From the IMG/VR virus record IMGVR_UViG_3300032770_000014, positions 1 through 64,000 of that record: 64,000 bases of DNA; one strand, written 5' to 3'. Position 1 is the first letter of the stretch. Each line of letters opens with the position of its first letter. Under the pieces are notes generated by a model. It ran no database searches. It was not told the origin of the DNA and worked only from the letters and a program-made list of their open reading frames with translations. The stretch is from a virus. Below, piece after piece: positions 16,003 to 25,144 of this stretch. A program made the position numbers and the translations under genes.

Positions 16003-16806
16003 ATGACTATCGACGAGATTCTCTTGCAACCCGATGCGACCTTAGATGATCCAGTTGGGTTATGCGCAAGGGGAGAGTTCCGCTGGGGTCCGCTGCAAGC
16101 TATCCTCTACGACCCACACCGTGCCGACATCTTCCCGCAACCTTTCATCTACACGCTCTATGAACGCAGTCGGCTCTCCGGCCAACGCCATCCCAAGCCG
16201 CTGGACCTCGACAATCGCGCCACCTTGGGATCACTCATCCCACTGTTCTGCGGTATGACCAATCTCGGACCAGATGCCGTCTGCAAGTACTTGGCCGAGC
16301 GTGCGGTCTGTGTCGTGGGAGAGTGGCGCAAGGAATCAGCCATCGAGTACGTCGGGGAGGAGAGTCGTCTGGAAGCCACCGTAGTCGATAAGGACGTCTT
16401 CTGGCCTCTTGGCTACTGCTTCCCCTCCACCCCTGTCACCATCTCCCCCCTCTCCCTGACTGGCATCCCCTCCAACTCAGTCTTCGCCGGCTACACCATC
16501 TTCTCGGAAATCTGGCGCAAGCCTCAGCAGACCGTCCTGATGTATCTGGGCTTGGCTTGGCTGTTCCATACCTTCAAGCTGGTCGCGCTGCACGGGAGCC
16601 GGTACGTCACGAATCATCTGACCGCCCGGTGGACCCAGCAATTCGGATTCCGCGATTGTGGTACGCTGCCTTGCTGCATGAACGGCGAACCGGGTGGGGA
16701 GCTGGTGCCGGGGGTGTTCTCGACGTTGCTGCGGAAGGACTTCGAGGAGAAATTGCGGGAAGTGCTGGCGAGGGCGAGGGAGATGGCTATCCCGACTTCC
16801 TTCTAG
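16003..16806 (+). CDS. Possible GNAT-like phage protein
   Basis: 267 residues. The C-terminal region (VTNHLTARWTQQFGFRDCGTLPCCM, about residues 205-228, shown here in two parts: VTNHLTARWTQQFGF and RDCGTLPCCM) has the late-helix and glycine pattern of N-acetyltransferase-fold proteins, where a helix is followed by 'GF..cG.lp'. The N-terminal part is beta-rich. GNAT-like proteins of unknown role occur in podovirus virion modules. The acetyl-CoA loop is not obvious, so the fold assignment is tentative. Confidence 0.4.
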   Translation: MTIDEILLQPDATLDDPVGLCARGEFRWGPLQAILYDPHRADIFPQPFIYTLYERSRLSGQRHPKPLDLDNRATLGSLIPLFCGMTNLGPDAVCKYLAERAVCVVGEWRKESAIEYVGEESRLEATVVDKDVFWPLGYCFPSTPVTISPLSLTGIPSNSVFAGYTIFSEIWRKPQQTVLMYLGLAWLFHTFKLVALHGSRYVTNHLTARWTQQFGFRDCGTLPCCMNGEPGGELVPGVFSTLLRKDFEEKLREVLARAREMAIPTSF

Positions 16807-16808
16807 CC

Positions 16809-16830
16809 TTACCGCCCCGATTGGTATACC
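16809..16830 (+). promoter_or_regulatory. Recurrent TTACCGC-TATACC element
   Basis: TTACCGC, 9 bp, TATACC, then 10 bp to the ATG at 16841. There is no ribosome-binding site. It may once have served the gene that now starts at 17869, before the GIY-YIG gene was inserted. Confidence 0.5.
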
Positions 16831-16840
16831 CTTGTCGCCG

Positions 16841-17869
16841 ATGGGCTCCCTTTCCCAAATCGTGCCGGTTCCCCTCTGGCTGTCGCCTTCGGCGGTACGA
16901 ATGCTTCCTGCTGAATCCACGAAGGTTCGGCCTTATGGGGTGATCTACAAGATTACGAATCTGGTGAATGGGAAGATTTATGTGGGAAAGACGAAACGGA
17001 AGTATCCTACAGCACGCTGGCAGGAACACAAAAAGTGTGCGATAGAATACAACGGCCACCCGCGAGGAAAGACCTACTTCTATAATGCTCTTCGTAAGTA
17101 CGGTGTTGAAAACTTTCGTTTCGAGGTCATCGACCAAGCCTTTGCTAATTCTGAACTTCTTGCTAAGGAGATGTACTGGATAGCTACCCTACAAAGTACG
17201 AATCGTTGCGTTGGTTATAACAGTACCTACGGCGGCGAGAGCGGCATTCCAACTCCTGAGACGCTGGAAAAGATGCGCGGACGCCCTTGTCGCCCTGAAA
17301 CTAGGGCCAAGATCAGCGCAGCGCAAAAAGGCAAGAAGCAGCCTGTCACTGAAGCTGTACTCGCAGCATGGGCGGCACGTAAAGGTAAGACCCCAACTCC
17401 AAAGATGGCAGAACACTTTGCTCGGATGCGGACACATCCTATTGGCCTCGGAACCAAACGCACAGAAGAACAAAGGCAGCATATGCGCGAAGGTATTTGT
17501 CGATCATGGACCTCTGAGCGTCGCGCAAAAGCATCAGAAAAAGCCAAGATAAGGATGGCAGGAAAACCTTGTCCCTATATCCCAACTACTGAAGAGCGAA
17601 AACGGTTGGGCGCACTTCAAAGACTACGTTGGGAGTCCATGTCTCCAGAACAAAAGACAGCAGAAAAGCTTAAGATGTCCCTTGCACGAAAAGGGAAGAA
17701 GCAGAAACCAGAAGCTGTAGCAAAGCGCGCAGCGTCAATTAAGGCTATATGGACTCCAGAACGTCGCGCAGCATGGGCAGAACGTATGCGTCAAAGCGGC
17801 GTGGTTAAGAACATTCGACAAGCAGGACGTGCACCTTGGTCACGTCGTTTTGAGAAGGAGGTTGCATAA
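16841..17869 (+). CDS. GIY-YIG homing endonuclease with NUMOD-type repeats
   Basis: 342 residues from the ATG at 16841; the frame is open further upstream, but that part lies inside the preceding gene. The nuclease core begins at GVIYKITN (33-40) and KIYVGKT (45-51), with the catalytic Arg in TARWQEH. From about residue 130 come repeated short DNA-binding modules of the NUMOD3 type (PETRAKISAAQKGKK, TEEQRQHMREG, PEAVAKRAASIKAIW). The first 30 residues are unlike the rest and GC-rich. The stop overlaps the start of the next gene (TAATG). The coding sequence is AT-richer than its neighbours. Confidence 0.93.
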   Translation: MGSLSQIVPVPLWLSPSAVRMLPAESTKVRPYGVIYKITNLVNGKIYVGKTKRKYPTARWQEHKKCAIEYNGHPRGKTYFYNALRKYGVENFRFEVIDQAFANSELLAKEMYWIATLQSTNRCVGYNSTYGGESGIPTPETLEKMRGRPCRPETRAKISAAQKGKKQPVTEAVLAAWAARKGKTPTPKMAEHFARMRTHPIGLGTKRTEEQRQHMREGICRSWTSERRAKASEKAKIRMAGKPCPYIPTTEERKRLGALQRLRWESMSPEQKTAEKLKMSLARKGKKQKPEAVAKRAASIKAIWTPERRAAWAERMRQSGVVKNIRQAGRAPWSRRFEKEVA

Positions 17870-18432
17870 TGGGCGGCGGATCAAAGGGTGGAAACGCTAC
17901 AGCCGAGAATGCCCAGACAGGCTTAGCTCAGCAACTTACTACCTTACTTGGACAACAACAAGGGGAAAGCTCTCAACTTTTTAATTTAGCCTTCCCTGCG
18001 ATGTCCCAAGCGACCGATTTTTATTCGGGATTGGCAAGTGGTTCCCCCGACATCATCTCCCGGCTCATCGCCCCCGCCGCACAGCAGGTCAGCCAAGCCA
18101 CGGCCGGGGCCAAGCAGAACATCCTCCAGACCTCGCCAGCGGGAGGGGAGCGGAACTTGGCTCTCAGTCAGGCAGATGTCAACCAGGGAGCGCAACTGGG
18201 CGCGCTGGCCAGCCAAGGCTTCACTAGCGCGTTCAATAATTTGGCGCAGCTTGGCACTTCCGGTGTGGGACAGGGAATGAGCGCGGCAGGCACGGCCATC
18301 GGTGCGGGTCAGGCAGCCGGCAACCAGTGGTCCCAGATCGTGCAGGAAAACATCGCGCAGAAGGGTGCCAGCCTCGGAGCGTTCGGACAGTTGGCCGGAG
18401 CAGGGGCATACTTAGGAGCGGCGTTTGTGTAA
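17869..18432 (+). CDS. Putative internal virion (ejection) protein, small
   Basis: 187 residues preceded by AAGGAGG. Gly/Ala/Gln/Ser-rich with long amphipathic helical stretches (QQLTTLLGQQQGESSQLF, then alanine-rich helices) and a hydrophobic Gly/Ala C-terminus. This composition is typical of small podovirus internal proteins that line up with two larger ones, as here. The first about 165 bp are AT-rich and the rest GC-rich, so the 5' end may have been replaced together with the adjacent endonuclease gene. Confidence 0.55.
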   Translation: MGGGSKGGNATAENAQTGLAQQLTTLLGQQQGESSQLFNLAFPAMSQATDFYSGLASGSPDIISRLIAPAAQQVSQATAGAKQNILQTSPAGGERNLALSQADVNQGAQLGALASQGFTSAFNNLAQLGTSGVGQGMSAAGTAIGAGQAAGNQWSQIVQENIAQKGASLGAFGQLAGAGAYLGAAFV

Positions 18433-18464
18433 CGGATAGGGCAGGGGGCAGGAGAATAGACAGC

Positions 18465-20735
18465 ATGGCAGGAGAAACCCAGCAACAGGCAACATCCAGT
18501 ACGGATTCTACCGCCGCCGCGCCGCCACCGGGGATGCCAGCACTCCCCTCCCTGAATCCGGCCGACTCGCCTTACCAGCCGTTGACCCTACCTGAAGTCA
18601 GGACTCCGACCCAGCACCAACTTCCTGAGCAGGAACCTGTGCAGAACCTCGGCGCCGTCAACAAGGCCGGGGCTTTCGCTTATATGGCGAATCAGGTTAT
18701 CCGCGGAGCAGTTCAGGGTTACGACGATTCCCGTCTGCAGCACGCTCAACAGGTCAACAAGAAATTGCAGGCCTTGGGGACATTGGAGCAGCAACTGGGC
18801 CAGCAGTACCAGCGAGCCTATAACGAGGTCGGGTCGAGCAAGCCGGGGATGACGCCGGAGCAGATTCTGGATGATCCCACGGTAAAGCAGTTGCACAACC
18901 AGTTGCTATCGGTCCATCAGGCTACCTTGGATGCGATTGGGAAGTATTTGCCGCAGTTGCAGGAGAGCGGAGCAGGTGGGAGCAAGGGAAAGGGAAAGGG
19001 CAAGGGACAGGGACAGGGAAATCTGTTGCAGCAGCTCAGCGGCGAACCAGACGAGCAACTTCGTGCCTACGCCGAGGCCGCGCAGAAACTTGGTCCGACT
19101 GCCTTCTATCAGGTGGCGAGTCCGCAGCAGTTGCAGGCGATGTACCAGCAGCGGCAGACGGCGGGGATTGGGGGACAGACCGCGGCCACCACAGCCGATA
19201 CGCAAGCCGCCGTAGCTCAGATCAACAACAAGCTGGCTCACGCCGTAGCTTCCGGTGCGCCGCAGGACCAGATCAATGCACTCATCAAGCAGCGAGACGA
19301 ACTGCTACCGCAGCCGAAGTTTCCTGTGGGTGGGGAGACCAGAACCGGAAAAGGAAGCGATGGAGTCTGGTACGAGTGGAAGGTGGATCAGGAGGGGAAC
19401 GAGATTTCGGATACTCGCCGCCCTCTTTCAACTGCCGGACTGAACTCCAGTGCGCCGAAGGTCGGGTCGCTTGGAGAGTTTACGATAGCACTGTTTGGTC
19501 CTCGTCCGACCCCTAAGCAGGAACTTGAGGCGAAGAGGCTGTGGACGCCGGAGGTCCAGACAGTAGGCACGCACACGGTCATGGTCTGGAACGGACTGCA
19601 GGAAGTGCCAGTGCAGGTGGAGACCACGAGCACGAGGGGAGCTGGAGGGTCGGTTGCTGCGGTACCTAACGTGCGCGCGGATCAGGAAGGGCAATCTGCT
19701 GGAGTCATGCCAGCAGCGGCACCGGCAGCGCCAACAACAACAACAACCATCCCTGCTGCAAGCAAGCCTCTCAATCCCTATCGCAATCCAGAGGATCAGC
19801 CAGCGGACGTTTCCTACACATTCAACAAATCGTGGGCGAAACCGGGGCCGTATGTTACCAAGCTCTCGCCTACGGATGAAGCCGAGTTCAGAAAGTGGGC
19901 AGCAGCCAATCTGTCTCAGAACGAATTGCGAAACCTCGACAATCCACAGACGGACTACGACACTCGCGGCTGGTGGTTAGCTGGAAAGCACGGCGACCCG
20001 GACGCGAAACTCGTTCGTAGTGCATGGGACGGAAAGATGCACGGCAACGACAAGTGGAAGACTCCTTACAACGGGACGTTTTCCAACGAGTCGATCTATG
20101 CAACGCCTGACGCGCCGCACTGGGAAGGTGAAGGAAAGTTAGTAGCCAAGGACGGACGGCTGGTGGCGGACGAGACTCCAGCGGCGAAGTCTGCCAAGAA
20201 GGCACAACCTGCTACTGCTCCTCACGCTGCCGCTCCTACTCCCCGCTCTAACGCCGGCGTCATCTCCACCGGCACTCCCGTGGGCCAGAAGCTCTCTCCC
20301 GCCGTCGCCAAGGCCCAAGGCGAATTGAACGACGCGCTTGCCGTCGTATCCGTTGGAAAAGACGCAATAGCACGTCCCAACGGCTCAACTCAGTACACCC
20401 TCTTAACCACTCTTCTCCATAGTTCCATTGGCCGGGTCAACATGGTGGAAATCACCAATATGATGAAGTCGGCTGGACTGGGAGCAGAGATCGAAGGCTG
20501 GTACACGAAGGCCAAAAACGGCCAACTTCCCCCTGCCTTGGTGCAGCAACTGCGGGACACGGCTATGACTTGGGCGCGAGGTAAGGCGGCAGCGTTGGAC
20601 GCAGCGATCAAGGAACAGGGGGTGATCGGCGGACAAGGATCAGCGCAGAATATAGTCAATCCCCCATCCGGCGGCGTGGCCTCTCCCTCTAGCATGACCG
20701 ACGACGAGTTCCTAATGCAGATTCCCAAGAAGTAA
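18465..20735 (+). CDS. Putative internal virion protein
   Basis: 756 residues from the ATG at 18465 (AGGAG upstream); the frame extends further upstream but overlaps the previous gene. Gln/Ala-rich coiled regions (about 60-260) include a Lys/Gly/Gln repeat near 170. Residues about 450-575 contain a module I recognise from virion proteins of other tailed phages: the run YDTRGWWLAGKHGD, then WKTPYNGTFSNESIY and HWEGEGKLV. A helical C-terminal domain follows. Likely packaged inside the head and released with DNA. Confidence 0.6.
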   Translation: MAGETQQQATSSTDSTAAAPPPGMPALPSLNPADSPYQPLTLPEVRTPTQHQLPEQEPVQNLGAVNKAGAFAYMANQVIRGAVQGYDDSRLQHAQQVNKKLQALGTLEQQLGQQYQRAYNEVGSSKPGMTPEQILDDPTVKQLHNQLLSVHQATLDAIGKYLPQLQESGAGGSKGKGKGKGQGQGNLLQQLSGEPDEQLRAYAEAAQKLGPTAFYQVASPQQLQAMYQQRQTAGIGGQTAATTADTQAAVAQINNKLAHAVASGAPQDQINALIKQRDELLPQPKFPVGGETRTGKGSDGVWYEWKVDQEGNEISDTRRPLSTAGLNSSAPKVGSLGEFTIALFGPRPTPKQELEAKRLWTPEVQTVGTHTVMVWNGLQEVPVQVETTSTRGAGGSVAAVPNVRADQEGQSAGVMPAAAPAAPTTTTTIPAASKPLNPYRNPEDQPADVSYTFNKSWAKPGPYVTKLSPTDEAEFRKWAAANLSQNELRNLDNPQTDYDTRGWWLAGKHGDPDAKLVRSAWDGKMHGNDKWKTPYNGTFSNESIYATPDAPHWEGEGKLVAKDGRLVADETPAAKSAKKAQPATAPHAAAPTPRSNAGVISTGTPVGQKLSPAVAKAQGELNDALAVVSVGKDAIARPNGSTQYTLLTTLLHSSIGRVNMVEITNMMKSAGLGAEIEGWYTKAKNGQLPPALVQQLRDTAMTWARGKAAALDAAIKEQGVIGGQGSAQNIVNPPSGGVASPSSMTDDEFLMQIPKK

Positions 20736-20739
20736 GCCT

Positions 20740-23724
20740 ATGGCGGACCAGACTCCCAACCCGGATTCTTCTTCTCCAGCCTCTCCAGACTATTCTCATC
20801 TCGCACAGGCTTGGCAGAGCTTCTCGGATGATCGCCGGGCTGGGCTGCTCAAGAAGATGTCTCCAGAGCAGAAGAGGGGGTTGCGTAGTGTGCTGGAGAC
20901 GCATCTGGGAAGCTCTACTGCGCCTACTGCCGACCTTACCTCTAATCCCAAGGGTGAGGGACTCTACCGTCTCTTGCCTGAAGCTCAACAGGGTTACACC
21001 GACACCTCTCAGCAAATCCTGGTTCCATTCAGCAAAGTTCCTCAAGCTCAGTCCAGCGGCTATCACCTACATTTCGATGAGGAGGCGAGATACCAAAAGG
21101 ACTTTGCCCATCAAGGCGAGGGTCCAACGGTGTTGGAGCGATTCAGGAATTATCTGTCAACTCCCAATGCGCCGGTACAACGCATAATGCCCGACGGTCG
21201 AGCCATCAAGATCGACACGAACGTCCTGAGCGACAAGGACAAGGCGGCGCTGCGCACGGTCTTGGGTGCTCCTGGCTATCTCAAGGAGGTTCTCAACGCA
21301 GCGATCCATGGCAAGGAGGACAACAACGCGGCGTTGATGGACCTGATAGATCCGGGTTATATGCCAAAGAACCTTTACGACTCCTACCAGTCGGACCTCA
21401 AGACTTACGGTCCTGATGTTGCGCGGGATCGTCTGACCGGGAACCTGCTTGGTATGGGGATTACTGCTGCTGCAACGCACGGTACGGTCAGAGCTACTGG
21501 TGCGTTGGCTGAGGGCTTAGGAGAGAAGATTCTGAGCGCCAAGGGGGTAATACAGGAGGTTGCGGGAGTCCGCCCGAGGGTGGCGACGGAACTTGTCAAG
21601 AAGACAGCCGAAGAGAACAAGGTAGAGGTCGAGAGGGCAACTGGGGCTGCACATGAGCAGGTAGGCCGTGAATTAGGCCATCAGCAAGCGGTACGCACCA
21701 AGGCTGAGGAGATTCGGACCAAGGAGGCAACTGAAGCTGCGAAGCAGCAGGCAGCGCATCAGAAAGCCGTGACCAAAACTGAGCAGGCCAACGAGGCCGA
21801 ACGGCAGCGCGTCGAGGCGGAAACCTCCGAGGCTCAAAAGGAATACTTCCGCAAGCAAGCCGAGCATCAGCAGCAGGTTCAAGCCACTGAGGCCGAGAAC
21901 GCACGGTTACAGGCCGAGTATCAGCGCGCTGTAGCGGAGCAGGAAGGATTGCAGACCCGGCTGAATGAGACCGACCGCGGCGCGAAGGTTGGATTGACCG
22001 CGCTAGAGAACCGGCTTCATGAAGAAGCCAGCGCGAAGTATGAAGCTCTCATGCCGAAGCTCAAGTCCTACGAGGCCGACCCTGAGAACATTGAGGCTAT
22101 GGTGAATAAGGCACTCGATGAAATTGATCCTGCTGTGGGGAAGCCTCCCTTGCTTAATAAGCTTGAGACTCTTTCCGCAGACAATGCCTTGAACTATGAA
22201 AACCTCAACGATTTTCGCAGTGCCATTGATTCTACTCTGCGCAAGACCCAAGTCCCCGGCAGCACTTATCACATCTACCGAGACATCATGGAGCCGGTCA
22301 TCATCGACGAGATGAACCGGATCGCTGGTGAGCATGATCTGACCGCTGAGGCCGATGAAGCTCGCGCCTTCTTTCGTGCCTATGCAGAAGCCTTCCGCGA
22401 CCGTACATCTCCCCTACGCAAGATCGTGAAGAGCCCCGAGGCACACGGTGCCTTGAACGCAATGCGAGGGAGGCAAAGTTTCTTGGCCCGCTTACGCGCG
22501 TTCGGGCCGGACGGAGAGAAGCTGGCAGGCCAGATCGAGAACGCGATCTACGACGCCCAGCAGAACAAGGCGCAGTTTACGAAGTATGGAGACATTAGGG
22601 TAGCGGCGCCGAAGGCTCCTACCTTGGGAAAGATTCCTGAGTTCAAGGAGGAGCCACCTGAGCCAGCGAGGCCAGAGATTACGCCTCCACCTGCGCCGTC
22701 ACAGCCGCAACTGACCGCTGGCAGTCCCGAGGAACGGGCCGCGCAACAAATAGCGCCTCCCGAGAGGGTGCCGGGAACGGAGCCGGAACTCAAACAGGTC
22801 GGCTCCGAAGAGTTGACAGAAGCAAACCGCAACGCTTACAAGAAGGCGGTTGAATCACTGCGCAATCGTGGCGTGTGGGTATTTGCCGGACTTCCTTGGT
22901 TGTGGGTAGCGCGGGATCTGCTCAGGTTCAATTTCAGTGCCGCCGGTTTGAATTCCGTTGGGGCTGCGATCTCTTCAGTAGGCGCGGTAGCTGGGCTTAC
23001 TATGCTCACCGACTACTTGGAGAGGCCGGAGATTGTGGATTTCTTCTCTTCTCCTTCTGAGGCTCAGATAAAAGCACTAGGAAAGCTTTCTCCAGAGCAG
23101 CGAAGTCTAGTTGCCGACGGTTTTGAGAATGTCATCAAGGTCGCCAAGGACAAGGGGATTAAGATCAGTCCTTTAATCGCTGCCTATGCGGCAGTGAATG
23201 CAAGCGCAGGAAAGCCGGGAGCCACGCTAACAGGACAGCAAGGACAACAACCTTCGCAGCAGCCACGGCAGGAACGGCAACAGGAGACAGCACCAGCGAT
23301 GCCGGAGCCACAGTCCAAAGTCGTGTCTCCTGCTGCCACCTCCCCCTCCGACCGCGCCGCCCGCGCCCAAGTCCTCCAGACCTACGCCCAAGCCGTCGGC
23401 CAGTTCGACCGCGCGGTCAGCGGCAAGGGACTCGTGGCCAGCCTCGCGCAGTTCCTCTCTCTTCCCACTCCCAGCAACCAGCCAGGCATCCCGGCGCATG
23501 TGGCTCCCCGGCTGGCCTCACAGATCGCTACTGTTGCCGCCCTATCCCGACCATCGCGCACGGACCTTGCTACCCTATCCACCTTGCCACAGGACCAACG
23601 GAAACAGGTGGAGGAAGCTATCGGACAACTGGCCGAGGAAGCACACCGGCAGGGAAAGTTGCCGAAACCGAGTCCGTGGCTGGGGATCATCAAGCATGAA
23701 GGAAGCGAGGAGGTCGCCGCGTGA
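20740..23724 (+). CDS. Large internal virion / ejection-like protein with coiled coil
   Basis: 994 residues. Residues about 285-420 form a long coiled coil rich in Glu, Gln, Lys and Ala. A helical domain follows (about 430-620), then a Pro-rich linker, a hydrophobic segment (about 708-760, WVFAGLPWLWVARDLL onwards) and a Gln/Ala-rich C-terminal region. Coiled coil plus a membrane-active segment is what one expects of a protein ejected to build a channel across the envelope in short-tailed phages. It is the last large virion gene before a set of small ones. Confidence 0.6.
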   Translation: MADQTPNPDSSSPASPDYSHLAQAWQSFSDDRRAGLLKKMSPEQKRGLRSVLETHLGSSTAPTADLTSNPKGEGLYRLLPEAQQGYTDTSQQILVPFSKVPQAQSSGYHLHFDEEARYQKDFAHQGEGPTVLERFRNYLSTPNAPVQRIMPDGRAIKIDTNVLSDKDKAALRTVLGAPGYLKEVLNAAIHGKEDNNAALMDLIDPGYMPKNLYDSYQSDLKTYGPDVARDRLTGNLLGMGITAAATHGTVRATGALAEGLGEKILSAKGVIQEVAGVRPRVATELVKKTAEENKVEVERATGAAHEQVGRELGHQQAVRTKAEEIRTKEATEAAKQQAAHQKAVTKTEQANEAERQRVEAETSEAQKEYFRKQAEHQQQVQATEAENARLQAEYQRAVAEQEGLQTRLNETDRGAKVGLTALENRLHEEASAKYEALMPKLKSYEADPENIEAMVNKALDEIDPAVGKPPLLNKLETLSADNALNYENLNDFRSAIDSTLRKTQVPGSTYHIYRDIMEPVIIDEMNRIAGEHDLTAEADEARAFFRAYAEAFRDRTSPLRKIVKSPEAHGALNAMRGRQSFLARLRAFGPDGEKLAGQIENAIYDAQQNKAQFTKYGDIRVAAPKAPTLGKIPEFKEEPPEPARPEITPPPAPSQPQLTAGSPEERAAQQIAPPERVPGTEPELKQVGSEELTEANRNAYKKAVESLRNRGVWVFAGLPWLWVARDLLRFNFSAAGLNSVGAAISSVGAVAGLTMLTDYLERPEIVDFFSSPSEAQIKALGKLSPEQRSLVADGFENVIKVAKDKGIKISPLIAAYAAVNASAGKPGATLTGQQGQQPSQQPRQERQQETAPAMPEPQSKVVSPAATSPSDRAARAQVLQTYAQAVGQFDRAVSGKGLVASLAQFLSLPTPSNQPGIPAHVAPRLASQIATVAALSRPSRTDLATLSTLPQDQRKQVEEAIGQLAEEAHRQGKLPKPSPWLGIIKHEGSEEVAA

Positions 23725-23972
23725 GCCAGCCTCTCTATCGCCTGATCGACATCTCGCCTGACCTTGCCGTCTGCCCCTGCCCCGGCATGATCGTGAAGCG
23801 TGTCGGCGAGGACCAGTGTGCCCTGTTTACGCCGGGCCAGGATGCGACCAGCGGAGGATTCCTGATCGACCGGCCGTGGGATGAGGTGGTGGGAGATTTG
23901 AACGACGAACTGGAACGTGCTGCGGAAGAGAACGAGTACGACGAGGATGAAGTCATACCAGAGGAGGACTGA
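23721..23972 (+). CDS. Small acidic protein
   Basis: 83 residues from a GTG that overlaps the previous stop (GTGA). The N-terminal half contains CPCPGMIVKR; the C-terminal half is strongly acidic (ERAAEENEYDEDEVIPEED). Unknown function; the acidic tail could mask a nucleic-acid-binding partner. Confidence 0.55.
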   Translation: MSQPLYRLIDISPDLAVCPCPGMIVKRVGEDQCALFTPGQDATSGGFLIDRPWDEVVGDLNDELERAAEENEYDEDEVIPEED

Positions 23973-23973
23973 G

Positions 23974-24183
23974 ATGGCGAGAGACAAGAAGCACTGGATG
24001 CAGGAGGCCTTTGCGAACGCGCACGGCCAATTGCGGAAGAAAACCCGCACTAAAAAAGGTCGCAACATTTCCAAGCGTGCGCTCAATCGCTCGGCTCACT
24101 CGCGTAACCTGAAGACGAAGCGGCAAGCGGTGCTGGCTCGCACGGCGCGCAAGATCGCGGAGCGGAGAAGTAGTCGAAGCTGA
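23974..24183 (+). CDS. Small very basic protein
   Basis: 69 residues with GAGGAGG upstream. Strongly basic throughout, with the start MARDKKHWMQEAFANAHGQL, followed by Arg/Lys clusters. The style matches a small basic protein often seen in phages and probably binds nucleic acid. It follows an acidic protein of similar size, and its stop overlaps the next start (TGATG). Confidence 0.65.
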   Translation: MARDKKHWMQEAFANAHGQLRKKTRTKKGRNISKRALNRSAHSRNLKTKRQAVLARTARKIAERRSSRS

Positions 24184-24404
24184 TGCCCCACATCAGAGTC
24201 CCTCTCCGCCCCAGCACCAACATCGCCGACGCCAGCTACGATGCCTCGGCCAAGACTCTCCTTGTCACCTTCATCCGGCAGGGCAGGCAGTACCGGGTGC
24301 ATAACATAACCGCTGATGTGGTGGAGGATTTCAGCCACGCGCCGAGCGCAGGGATCTACTACAATACTTTTATCAAGAATCTGTATTTCATCGAGGAAGT
24401 GTGA
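24183..24404 (+). CDS. KTSC-domain protein
   Basis: 73 residues covering one KTSC domain: the SxxIxxAxYD start (TNIADASYDASAKTLLV), the FxxGxxYRVH strand and the ASAG-YYNxxIKxxY end (APSAGIYYNTFIKNLY). The domain is short, widespread in phages and bacteria and of uncertain biochemical role; in some proteins it accompanies lysyl-tRNA synthetase-like or nucleic-acid enzymes. Last plus-strand gene before a convergent minus-strand gene. Confidence 0.8.
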   Translation: MPHIRVPLRPSTNIADASYDASAKTLLVTFIRQGRQYRVHNITADVVEDFSHAPSAGIYYNTFIKNLYFIEEV

Positions 24405-24764
24405 TCAGGCAACGATCACGCAGTAGAGGTTTGGGTCGTATAGTTCAGGCATTCCATTTTCTAAAGTTCCGTAAACGGCACGTTGGCAGTAGGAACAAGC
24501 CGCACAAGCAAGCAACTGAACCGGCTGATCCAAATCAAAGTCATATTCTTGGATGATGTCATATTCGTGAATTGGGTGTCCGCAGCCTGGCATGATCCAA
24601 GGGCCATACGCGAAGACCATCGACTCCGCTCCGGGCCAATCTTCCCACGGTTCTCCTTGAGTCAGCGCAGGCAGCACAGCCGTAAATGGACCGCCCGGCT
24701 GGCTGAAGATGCTATAAGGGCCGGTCTTGTAGTAGGTGGTTCCTAGCTGCCAACTATTCTGCAC
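24405..24764 (-). CDS. Hypothetical protein with Cys-rich C-terminal half
   Basis: 119 residues from a GTG with AGGAGGGG upstream. It contains a CGH near residue 61 and ACAACSYCQRAVYG near 86-99, a likely zinc-binding arrangement. Its stop codon begins right after the stop of the KTSC gene on the other strand, so the two genes converge with no gap. Unknown function. Confidence 0.6.
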   Translation of the reverse strand: MQNSWQLGTTYYKTGPYSIFSQPGGPFTAVLPALTQGEPWEDWPGAESMVFAYGPWIMPGCGHPIHEYDIIQEYDFDLDQPVQLLACAACSYCQRAVYGTLENGMPELYDPNLYCVIVA

Positions 24765-24773
24765 TGACCCCTC

Positions 24774-25061
24774 CTACCTCCCCAGCAAATCTCTCAGCCC
24801 ATCATTCACCATCTGGTTCAGCCACTCCGGCCAGCGTTCACGCCAGCGCGATCCTTCGGCGGCCATGCATTGATCTTCCAGAGCCAATCTGAGATCCGGG
24901 TCCAGCCGGAATGTCTCCTGCCCGGCGAACGAGCGGAGGGCGCTGGCGAGGTTAGTAGAGGATGGAGTAGAGCTGGTTGGCTGGCCGGCTGGGGGAGTGG
25001 TTGGCGCGACTGGCGGCCTTAAATTGGCCGGCATCGGAAACTCGTTCGTAGCTTGGGGCAT
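24774..25061 (-). CDS. Small hypothetical protein
   Basis: 95 residues from an ATG preceded by AGGAG on the minus strand. Pro/Thr/Ser-rich first half, then a compact helical C-terminal half (FRLDPDLRLALEDQC and WLNQMVNDGLRDLLG). The C-terminal half could be a short DNA-binding helical domain, but no motif is decisive. It has its own TTGACA promoter and is divergent from the gene at 25145. Confidence 0.55.
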   Translation of the reverse strand: MPQATNEFPMPANLRPPVAPTTPPAGQPTSSTPSSTNLASALRSFAGQETFRLDPDLRLALEDQCMAAEGSRWRERWPEWLNQMVNDGLRDLLGR

Positions 25062-25074
25062 GACAGGGACTCCT

Positions 25075-25103
25075 CGCCTACATCCTACACCCAATCCTGT
25101 CAA
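25075..25103 (-). promoter_or_regulatory. Minus-strand sigma70-like promoter
   Basis: On the minus strand TTGACA (25098-25103) and TAGGCG (25075-25080) with 17 bp between them, 13 bp before the ATG at 25061. The perfect TTGACA matches the other minus-strand promoters of the window. Confidence 0.6.
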
Positions 25104-25114
25104 TGCGGTAGACG

Positions 25115-25137
25115 TACCGCCCGAAATCCCATATCCT
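25115..25137 (+). promoter_or_regulatory. Recurrent TACCGC-TATCCT element
   Basis: TACCGC, 11 bp, TATCCT, then 7 bp to the ATG at 25145 and no ribosome-binding site. Same spacing and same hexamers as at 7690. The distance suits a leaderless mRNA. Confidence 0.5.
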
Positions 25138-25144
25138 GCTTCCG

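Noticed and set aside
18327-18464. Upstream extension of the internal virion protein.
   Set aside because: It overlaps the preceding gene in another frame; the ATG at 18465 has a proper ribosome-binding site.
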